Source of the DNA: Ophiosphaerella korrae
Taxonomy: Eukaryota; Ascomycota; Dothideomycetes; Pleosporales; Phaeosphaeriaceae
NCBI GenBank assembly: GCA_028456385.1
Contig: JALNQF010000720.1
Coordinates: 1-15,691 of the forward strand
DNA: 15,691 nucleotides
Direction: 5' to 3'
Part shown: piece after piece, positions 9,367-15,691 of the stretch
Layout of the letters: each line of letters starts with the position of its first letter
Numbering within the stretch: the stretch's first letter is position 1
Position numbers and translations under genes: made by a program
Notes under the pieces: generated by a model
The model's database searches: none
Told to the model about the DNA's origin: nothing
The model's input: only the letters and a program-made list of their open reading frames with translations

Positions 9367-11043
9367 CTACTTAGTACCCCCTACTACTATAACACTACTA
9401 TCTGATTTAGAAGTCTCTTCTTCATCTTCCTGGCACGTTCGCGCGTTGTGCCTAGTCTTCCCACAGTTTCTACAGCGCCGTTGACCTGGCTAAGCCCTTT
9501 CATAATCACCCCCACCACGAGCCTTCTTACTCTTCTGCGTAGCTATTAACGCCTCTCTAGCTACCTATATTAATGCCTCTCTATACTCTATAGTTCTGCT
9601 GTACTAAATTTGCTTTCTTTTACGTAACTTTCGCTTAGTTATTACCTCTAATTGCTCCTTAAGCTCTTTTATATAGGCTTCTTAAAGAACGCTTTTATAT
9701 AGTATTAATTTAGCGCCCTTAATAAGCTAGCAAAGGAAGCCCTATATAATAGTAGGTAAGCGATAAAGAGAGTTACTTAAGAGCTTTAACTAAGACCTAA
9801 ATTCGTAAGTATTGCTTAGAGTCTTTAACTACTACAGCGTTTCTAGTAGTAGGGGTCCTAGCAGGGTACAAATGCGCACGTTAAGGCGATCTAGTACAAC
9901 CTACACGTTTAGAGGGACAAGCCCTAAAGCCTTAAAGGCCTTCTTATAGTTCTACTTAGTAAACACGTTAAAAAACGCGTCTCTAAAGGCTAGAAGGAAG
10001 CCTTCCTTATTAATATAGAAGACGCGTCTCTATGCTAAGCCTTATACGCGCTTAGAGTACTTACACTTTAGCGGCGAGAAGTACACTATATTAAGTAGCT
10101 AGAGGATATACAATAAATAGGTAGGTATATAGAAGGTAAAGATCTTGTTTTTAAGGTAGTAGTCCTTAAAATCCTAGTTAAGATAGCTCTTATAGCTATC
10201 TAAGATAAGTAGCTAGTATACCTCTACTTAGCGTGCCTTTATATACGCGTCAAAGTGCTTTAACTACTCTAGACTAAGTATATTTGTTATCTAGCTATTC
10301 TCTAAGACTAAGAGCTTCTAATTAGGTAGTATATCTACCTCTTTATACTAGGTAGAGATGTAGACGCGTCCTTTATAGATAATAAATAGTAGGATTGCGT
10401 ACCCTACTACGCAGATACCCTAGATTGCTATAACCTACTTACAATTGCCGCCCTAAGTAAGAGTAGGTCGTTAACACTTCTCTAAGCCTATAACAACCTT
10501 TATAGACCTAATTACTCCTATCTAGAAGCTAGTCTTATTAAAGTTGTAGACGCCCTTATCTACTACCCTATACTAGGCCTTAGTCTCCTCTACAAGCTTA
10601 AACTACGCATTACAAACTTTAGGATCTTCTTAGAGTATTCTCTAGCGATCCTTTGCTTAATTAAACGCTATTTTAAGCTTATTAGAACGCAATACAAAGC
10701 GTTTAGCCTAGTTCTTGCTAATAGGCTCTCTACTACACTTAGCTAGAAGTTTATTAGCTATATCTGCTACTTGATAGAGCTAGGGCGCAAATCCTTGTTA
10801 GTTAAGGTTAAGAATATATTAGATAATTGATTGCTCTTTAGTTCTTGAAAGTTTCTAGGAACTAGGACGTGTTATTGCGCGTAGAGCGATTCCTTTAAGT
10901 CTATTAGAGATCTACTATTAACGGACGTTAAAAGCTATAGCAGCACGTCGTTGGCTTTAAAATTAGCCCGCAGCAAGAGCTTTAATAGCAAGCTTAAGCC
11001 TACCTTCTTTTTTAGAGATAATTTTTTGTTGTTGTTGAGACAT
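9367..11043 (-). pseudogene. Fot1-like DDE transposase, about 30 or more in-frame stops
   Basis: One frame can be read from the ATG at 11043 to a stop at 9369-9367, about 558 residues, which is near the usual Fot1-family length. The N-terminus MSQQQQKIISKKEGRL leads into a psq-like helix-turn-helix. The DDE core is recognisable: YNFNKTSF stands where YNFDETGF is expected (10539-10537, Asp to Asn), LLILDSYKSY keeps the second Asp (10200-10198), and LLNIVYFSPLK stands where LDV is expected (10092-10090, Asp to Asn). The spacing of the last two is 36 codons. Near the C-terminus is a CCHC zinc knuckle, CRNCGKTRHNARTC (about 9474-9433). All stops I noted are TAA or TAG, fitting RIP of CAA/CAG/TGG codons, and the frame is otherwise unbroken. 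It is inactive twice over, through both the stops and two lost catalytic residues. Confidence 0.9.
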
Positions 11044-11055
11044 AGTGGTGTAGAG

Positions 11056-11123
11056 GTGGTGTTCGCAATGCCAAGAAAAAGTGACCGGCTCACTGGGGTG
11101 ACCGGCTCACTAGTGCTTTACGT
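11056..11123 (-). repeat. Right terminal inverted repeat with a doubled 13-bp motif
   Basis: It is the inverted copy of 9275-9342 with one mismatch. The motif appears as GTGACCGGCTCAC at 11081-11093 and 11098-11110. Confidence 0.93.
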
Positions 11124-11156
11124 TACAACCTAAGTAGCAAGATATGGACAGATATA

Positions 11157-11247
11157 TGTAAGGAGAGTTCCAATGAATGTGAAGTCAAAGTACCTGTGTT
11201 TTTCTCGCTACGGTGTGGTTCTCACCTACGTAGTGGGGGATATTAAT
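11157..11247 (+). repeat. Dispersed repeat, copy 2
   Basis: It matches the reverse complement of 5219-5275 over about 55 bases and, more weakly, 11750-11830 (shared AAGTCRAAGTACCT and TCTCGCT). Confidence 0.6.
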
Positions 11248-11749
11248 TGGATCGTCGCAGACGGCTTGGACTTTGAGGTCAGATGATCTGACTTGCTTTG
11301 TAAGATTTTAATGCAGACGGTCTGCACAGCCTCAGGCTAATGGCTAATTAGCTGAGCTGTATGAATGACATAAGTAATTTACAGCAATCGTTAGTCCCGG
11401 AGATCAATCTGGTTTAGCCAGCTTTGGAAGGTCTTTGATGAAAAGTGCCGACCGGGGTGGTGAGTTCGCATAGACATGCGCACCTCGCCAGCCATAGGGT
11501 TGATATTGATTACTTAGCACCAAAGTAAGTCTTCGAGGGTCCCATGGAACGATATGTAAGTAACGTAGAGTCGTAGAAGTATTGTGGTTGTGGTATATGG
11601 AAAGGACACAAGATCGCTATGAAAGAAAGTCTCGCACGCCTCAGGCTAAAAAGTGTGGAAAGGATCGTATTCCTCAGGCCAAACAGGGCACAGAGTATCA
11701 TAAGAGGGTACAGAAATTATTCCGGTACAGTTATAGTAAGCACTAGTCC

Positions 11750-11830
11750 TTATAAGGGAAGATTCACTGCCTAAAGTCGAAGTACCTCTACTTTATCTCG
11801 CTTCACCGTGCGTCTCGCCACTCAGGGAAG
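11750..11830 (+). repeat. Dispersed repeat, copy 3 (diverged)
   Basis: It is aligned to 11157-11240 through AAGTCGAAGTACCT and TCTCGCTTCACCGTGCG. It is the most diverged of the three copies. Confidence 0.45.
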
Positions 11831-11862
11831 TAGGTTAGTTGTATTGTAAGATCTATCTTACC

Positions 11863-12996
11863 TTATCTTATCACATCCTATATCTTGACTATGTTGTCGT
11901 ACGACCCCGACGCTAGCCGTGTCGAGTCGTAGGAGAAGGCGACCAAGTAGGTGTTGGTGCTATAGCCCTCGAGCGTCTCCAGGCACGCGCTGCTGCTCAC
12001 ATCCTATATCTTGACTGTTTTGTCGTACAACCCTAACGCTAGCCGTGTTGAGTTGTAGGAGAAGGCGACTGAGCGGACGAAGCTGCTATGGGCTTTGAGC
12101 ATCTACAGGCACGCGCCGCTGCTTACATCCCATATCTTGACTAGGCCGTCGCGCGACCCTGACGCCAGCCGTGTCGAGTCGTGGGAGAAGGCAACTGAGT
12201 GGACAGGGCTGCTATGGGCCTTAAGCTTCTGCAGGCACGCGCCACTGCTCACATCCCATATCTTGACTTTGTTGTGGTACAACCCCAACGCTAGCCGTGT
12301 TGAGTCGTGGGAGAAGGCGACTGAGTAGATGAAGCTGCTATGGCCCTTGAGTGTCTGCAGGCACGCGCCGCTGCTTAAATCCCAGATCTTGGCTGTATTG
12401 TCGCACGACCCCGACGCTAGCCGTGTCGAGTCGTGGGAGAAGGCGACTGAGTGGACGATGCCGCTATGCCCCCTGAGTATCCGCAGCCACTTGCCGCTGC
12501 TCACATCCCATATCTTGACTGTTTTGTCGTACGACCCCTATGCCAGCCGTGTCGAGTCGTGGGAGAAGGCGACTGAGTGGACGACGCTGCTATGGCCCTT
12601 AAGCGTCTGCAGGCACGCGCCGCTACTCACATCCCATATCTTGACTGTTTCGTCGTACGACCCCGATGCTAGCCGTGTCGAGTCGTGGGAGAAGGCGACT
12701 GAGTAGACGATGTCGCTATGGCCATTGAGCGTCTGCAGGCACGCGCCGCTGCTTACATCCCATATCTTGACTGTTTTGTCCCACGACCCCGACGCCAGCC
12801 GTGTTGAGTCATGGGAGAAGGCGACTGAGTAGGCGATGCCGCTATGGCCCTTAAGCGTCTGCAGGCACGCACCACTACTTATATCCCATATCTTAACTGT
12901 TTCGTCGTACGACCCCGATGCTAGCCGTGTCGAGTCGTGGGAGAAAGCGACTGAGTCGACGGTGCTGCTATGGCCCTTAAGCGTCTGCAGGCACGC
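11863..12996 (-). repeat. Nine tandem 126-bp WD40-coding repeats
   Basis: Nine head-to-tail units of 126 bp are very similar at the DNA level. One unit encodes one 42-residue WD40 blade. Differences cluster at the residues after GHS and around the SGS.D turn. The array is protein-coding in origin and is not a CRISPR array or satellite. Confidence 0.9.
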
Positions 12997-13230
12997 GCTG
13001 CTGCTCACGTCCTATATCTTATCTGCGTAGCTATACGACATTGACGACTACTGTGTCGAGTCGTAGGAGAAGGCAAGTAAGTTGACGTAGCAGTTATAGC
13101 CCTTAACAGCCTAATCTAAGCCCTCAAGCGCCTGTACCAACAACAGGTCTAATTTATTTCTTATAGCCGGCTTTCTCGTAATCGACTTTAGTTCTTCTTC
13201 CTTAAAAATGCCCCTTATCTTGCTACGAGC

Positions 13231-13497
13231 TGTCAGTTTTGATAGTTACTAATTGATAATGTAAACTAGAGTAAGAATCGAGTTAAGTTAAACTAATTGA
13301 TTGATGTATTCATGTGAGTTGATTATGTTCATTCTAGTATTACTTTCTACTGCTATTTATCCTCTCTGTTAGCGTGCCTTACGTAAGGGGACCTACTGAT
13401 TCATTGTTTGACCTCAATTCATTGTACTCTAATACAGTTACCTTTGACTAGCTACACCAAGGTTGTTCGGGTACAAGAGTTGTTTCATGATCTGACA
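13231..13497 (+). mobile_element. Solo LTR (267 bp) inserted in the NLR gene
   Basis: It begins TGTCAG (13231-13236) and ends CTGACA (13492-13497). It is flanked by CGAGC on both sides (13226-13230 and 13498-13502). Its first 46 bases match 84-129 (ATGTAAACTAGAGTAAG is identical), and its 3' part matches 2652-2735. No coding sequence is present. Confidence 0.9.
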
Positions 13498-13620
13498 CGA
13501 GCTAGACTAAATATAAGCGCAGATGTATATACCTAAAGAGGTGTCGGATCTGCATAGTTACTCAAATACTCGAGCACGTAGGGGTAAGAATTGAGTTCAT
13601 TGAGTGCTCTGCCTATTATC

Positions 13621-13933
13621 TACCTGCTAGCTGCTATTGATTATAATTCGTGATATTCTTTGATTACTTTCCTGCCCTAGAGTTACCCTTTTGCGTGCGT
13701 CACCTGATAGCTACTCTCCTTTCATGGCCCTGTCAAAGGGATGCGCCACGGCTGAGTCGGTGCATCGCAGCCGCGTCGGTGCATTACAGCTGAGTTGATG
13801 CATCGCAGCTGAGTTGATGCATCGCAGTTGAGTTGGTGCGCCGCAGTTGAGTTGATTGTGGTTGAGTTAGAGGCGAGCTAGCATCGCGCACTAGCATCTC
13901 GCACTAGCATCGCCAGGTCGATCGCTGAGATCT
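13621..13933 (+). repeat. LTR-like repeat (family B), forward, truncated
   Basis: It follows the order of 152-327 and then 2445-2475 (TTTGATTACT, AAGGGATGCGCC, GTTAGAGGCGAGCTAG, GCATCG..GATCT). It stops abruptly at GATCT where the inverted copy begins. It contains an expanded 19-bp tandem array. Confidence 0.65.
13751..13870 (+). repeat. 19-bp minisatellite, five full units plus a partial
   Basis: The consensus is GCTGAGTTGATGCATCGCA. Full units start at 13751, 13770, 13789, 13808 and 13827, with a partial unit from 13846. Units 3 and 4 are identical. The other copies of this LTR-like repeat (about 260-290 and 14150-14175) carry only about one unit. Confidence 0.88.
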
Positions 13934-14366
13934 TGTCAGATGAGGTGCGTGTGCCAGCGCAACGATTGCTCGCGCTCAACACTGCGCCAAGCTGAGATCG
14001 CAATCTCAACTCAGCTCATAGATGGAGCTTGCGAGTTGGCTCACTCAGCTGGCTCATGGGCTTCAGGTGACGTTTGGAGATCGGCGATGGCAATCGATCT
14101 ATGATGCTAGTGTACGACTAGTGCAATACTAGCCTCGCCCCTAACTCAACAAAGCACCAGCTCAACGGCGGCGCATCCCTTGAACAGGAGAGTAACCCAA
14201 CAAGGGCGGCCTTTGAGGCACGAGAGTAATCAAAGAAACTTACGAAGGATATTAGAGGCAGCCAGAACGCAGATGATAGAACTATCAATCTCTTCAGTCA
14301 AGAACTCCATTTTTGAACTCCGTGACTCAAATCTCACAACTGAAATCTCGCATCTCAAATCTGGCA
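13934..14366 (-). repeat. LTR-like repeat (family B), inverted, with an empty transposon site
   Basis: The plus strand begins TGTCAGATGAGG (13934). The far end is CTGGCA (14361-14366), or alternatively CTCACA (14333-14338), close to the expected CTGACA. The reverse complement matches 152-327 plus 2445-2651 without the pogo element. No target-site duplication was found (GATCT versus ATTAG or ACTGA). Confidence 0.65.
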
Positions 14367-14389
14367 ATTAGCTGCTTGGAAAGCTTGCT

Positions 14390-14611
14390 TTACATTAGCG
14401 GCTGACTCTTCAGAATCTTCCATATCATCCAATCTTGTCTCCTCATCGTGCACAATGAAGACTCGCGTAGAAAGTCAGTTGCCAAGGCCAATATGGCATT
14501 CTTATTTTGTCTCTTACGAGTTTCGACAAGACTTATGGGATCAGGCTGGATTTTGGCAACGATAGTATCCATGGTGGTAAGCGCAACACAAAATACAGGT
14601 AATTGAAACAT
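14390..14611 (-). CDS. Weak hypothetical ORF, 73 residues
   Basis: This is a small open frame starting MFQLPVFCVALTTMDTIVA and ending KSQPLM. I do not recognise it. There is no signal peptide or domain I can defend, and its length is compatible with chance. It is kept only because it lies in unique sequence outside the repeats, on the same strand as the fragment at 14933-15151. It could be a remnant of a longer gene. Confidence 0.15.
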   Translation of the reverse strand: MFQLPVFCVALTTMDTIVAKIQPDPISLVETRKRQNKNAILALATDFLRESSLCTMRRQDWMIWKILKSQPLM

Positions 14612-14932
14612 TTTTGTTTGACTTTGTATTTATGCTCATCAGAATGCTACTCTAAGAGATACCAACTGCTGTTTGGCTGGCCAGCAATAACCGAGGCCCG
14701 CTCGGTTTTCAGACCTATTAAACTCTAACTTCCAGCCCTCTCGACCCGATATAAAGTCTACAGAATGGTTGCTAGATTAAAGTGTGGCGCGCGCTTCTCG
14801 AAGCGTCCATGCTGGTCACCTGTACCCTATATTTGGCACAGTCGAGCTTATTTATTCGCTCGCATGCCTTAACGCCTCGACATTGCACATCTAAACGAGC
14901 CTCGATATTGCGCGCGCCCAGCCGAATCTGAA

Positions 14933-15151
14933 TTAACGGTCCTTTACGGTGTATGCCCGCTCAAGAGCCATCGCGCGCCACGGCCATACCACATGTTGAA
15001 CACAAGCCTGCCACTGTAACTTCGCAATGAGGTCTTCCAAATCCTTTTTAGCTTCCACGATAATGCATGCGATAAAACCTGGCTGAATATTCGCCTCACC
15101 TGCCGGGACTTGGCAAATCAAAGTAGAGATACGTTTAGGAAGAACTTTTAT
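14933..15151 (-). pseudogene. Unrecognised protein fragment
   Basis: This frame has no upstream ATG before a stop at 15154-15152, so it is a fragment or internal exon. The residue pattern looks protein-like: ICQVPAGEANIQPGF, then the hydrophobic-acidic run CIIVEAKKDLEDLIAKLQ, then WQACVQHVVWPW. The hydrophobic stretch followed by EAK and a later Gln loosely recalls the core of PD-(D/E)XK nuclease-like folds (E-x-K after a beta strand), but that is only a resemblance. The ORF ends AYTVKDR-stop. No neighbour helps to identify it. Confidence 0.3.
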
Positions 15152-15412
15152 TCACATTCAAATGTGCTTCTTTACCTAAAGCGTTTCTAGATCCTACAAA
15201 GTATCGCACGCCAACCAGACCTTGCTAAGCACGTCCACCAATCTAAATAAGTGATGACAGCGATCTATAGAGGGCGAGAGAGCTTGCAGAATGCTAGAAA
15301 GACCTCGTGGAAGCGCTTAGGAGTTTTCCTAGGTTGCAATTTCCACGAATTGGCACATTTTCGTCCTACAACCCGAAGAGGCTGCAGCAAATATTAATAT
15401 GCAATGTGGACG
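15152..15412. other. Intergenic, nothing recognised
   Basis: No open frame, repeat or RNA gene could be supported here. Confidence 0.4.
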
Positions 15413-15491
15413 TGTCAGATTAGCTATCCAGCTCAAGTCGATTCAGATGACGATTGAGATGGCGATGGTGATCGATCTGCGCGCGATGCTA
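15413..15491 (-). repeat. Shortened LTR-like repeat (family B), inverted, next to a transposon
   Basis: It begins TGTCAGAT at 15413, then jumps to sequence equivalent to 14040-14109 (GATGGCGATGGTGATCGATCT..GATGCTA). It ends at TA 15490-15491, the equivalent of the empty site 14108-14109. Confidence 0.6.
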
Positions 15492-15691
15492 ACGTGTCTG
15501 TGCACGGTATGCACGTGTTCGCGCAATGCACGCGAACGCCGAACTTGAGTCTGACCCACCTCTCTTCAATACGCGATAACTCCACCAATATGGACCCGAT
15601 TCAAGCTGCAATTAAAGAAATCGAATCGCGAGAACCAGGAGAAGATTTTTCATACACAGAAGTTGCTGCCAAATTTGGTGTTAAACGAACT
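15492..15691 (+). mobile_element. Left end of a pogo-like transposon, runs off the window
   Basis: It starts ACGTGTCTGTGCAC right after TA (15490-15491) and is a diverged relative of the element at 329. The inverted repeat itself is clearly divergent, with a doubled ATGCACG motif 17 bp apart (15509 and 15526). The transposase start follows at 15590. The right end is outside the window. Confidence 0.85.
15590..15691 (+). CDS. Pogo-like transposase, N-terminal part only
   Basis: The open frame starts with the ATG at 15590 in the context CCACCAATATGG, closely matching the start at 418. The 34 visible residues begin MDPIQAAIKEIESREP and continue into the psq helix-turn-helix (SYTEVAAKFGV). They align without gaps to the transposase at 418 (MSPINDALAAIESLEP..SYTKIAKKYGV). 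No stop is seen before the window edge, so whether this copy is intact cannot be judged. The DDE domain would lie beyond 15691. Confidence 0.85.
   Translation, partial: MDPIQAAIKEIESREPGEDFSYTEVAAKFGVKRT

Larger units (their letters stand above)
9275..11123 (-). mobile_element. Fot1/pogo-type DNA transposon, RIP-inactivated
   Basis: The element is 1,849 bp with 68-bp terminal inverted repeats (9275-9342 and 11056-11123) that differ at one base. TA lies on each side (9273-9274 and 11124-11125). The outer end is ACGTAAAGCAC. It holds one transposase pseudogene on the minus strand. The interior is very TpA-rich, while the termini are almost untouched. Confidence 0.93.
11126..11862. other. Intergenic, no gene recognised; repeat remnants
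   Basis: There is no open frame of note. The region carries two copies of a dispersed repeat (11157-11247 and 11750-11830). It also has two short perfect palindromes, GTCAGATGATCTGAC (11278-11292) and GCAGACGGTCTGC (11313-11325), and three occurrences of CCTCAGGCYAA (from 11330, 11639 and 11672). Confidence 0.5.
11863..13620 (-). pseudogene. NLR-type WD40-repeat protein, C-terminal remnant, split by a solo LTR
   Basis: On the minus strand, 13620-13498 encodes the linker seen in fungal NACHT-WD40 proteins (TPL-stop-VYTSALIFSLARSK). It continues after the LTR as IRGIFKEEELKSITRKPAIRN, then about ten WD40 units down to 11863. Nine units have an exact 126-bp (42-residue) period; the first is degenerate. 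The core pattern is ACLQTLKGHS....SVAFSHDSTRLASGS.D.TVKIWDVSSG. Stops include TAG at 13535, 13113, 13050, 13014, 12540, 12105, 12006 and 11880; most are Gln or Trp codons changed as by RIP, and the central units are cleanest. Removing the LTR plus one CGAGC copy (272 bp) restores the frame exactly. The nucleotide-binding and N-terminal effector domains are absent, cut off by the repeat at 13621. Intact relatives such as the Podospora HET-E/HET-D group act in non-self recognition. Confidence 0.9.

Noticed and set aside
10951..11133. Plus-strand open frame of 60 residues
   Set aside because: It runs through the right inverted repeat of the transposon, antisense to the transposase start.
11510..11701. 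Minus-strand open frame of 63 residues
   Set aside because: No recognisable content. It is in a region of repeat remnants.
11863..12996. Regular 126-bp repeats as a CRISPR array
   Set aside because: There are no spacers, the units encode WD40 blades, and the context is eukaryotic.
12095..13030. Plus-strand open frames with repeated CRHAPLLTSHIL-type units
   Set aside because: They are mirror images of the minus-strand WD40 repeats. The periodicity comes from the 126-bp coding repeat.
14180..14371. Plus-strand open frame of 63 residues
   Set aside because: It lies wholly inside the inverted LTR-like repeat. The same sequence at 152-260 is not open in a matching way.

Overview
The window looks like a repeat-rich, accessory stretch of a filamentous ascomycete (Pezizomycotina) genome. 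The reasons are three pogo/Fot1-type DDE transposons plus the start of a fourth copy, LTR remnants with target-site duplications, a HET-domain gene with a 54-nt fungal-size intron, an NLR-type WD40 repeat array, and strong marks of repeat-induced point mutation (RIP: C-to-T at CpA on either strand, seen as CAG/CAA/TGG turned into TAG/TAA). The exact species cannot be read from this sequence. A Dothideomycete is my guess, based only on resemblance of the transposases to ones I remember from that class.

Layout, left to right. 1-2735: nested repeats. An LTR-like repeat (84-2651) is split by a 2,114-bp pogo-like transposon (329-2442; perfect 51-bp terminal inverted repeats, TA duplication). Its transposase keeps one frame but carries 31 internal stops. 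3411-5150: a second, different pogo-like transposase, broken by three small indels instead of stops. 5832-8260 (minus): a HET-domain gene, nearly intact, with one intron and a one-base deletion inside the HET domain. 8805-9226: a 422-bp solo LTR with a CTTAT duplication. 9275-11123: a Fot1-like transposon (68-bp inverted repeats, TA duplication) with a heavily RIPped minus-strand transposase. 11126-11862: no gene seen. 11863-13620 (minus): the C-terminal part of an NLR gene (linker plus ten WD40 repeats), split by a 267-bp solo LTR (13231-13497, CGAGC duplication). 13621-14366: two LTR-like repeats back to back in opposite orientation, with a 19-bp minisatellite. 14367-15412: gene-poor, with two weak ORF fragments. 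15413-15691: another LTR-like piece carrying the left end of a relative of the first transposon.

How the parts fit. The two host-type genes, HET and NLR-WD40, belong to the families used in fungal non-self recognition and programmed cell death. Both are damaged and both sit inside transposon nests, which is typical of fast-turnover accessory compartments. No complete, undamaged protein-coding gene is certain in the window. The most striking structural result is that two related pogo elements sit at the same TA of the same LTR-like repeat but in opposite orientations, while a third copy of that repeat still shows the empty site.
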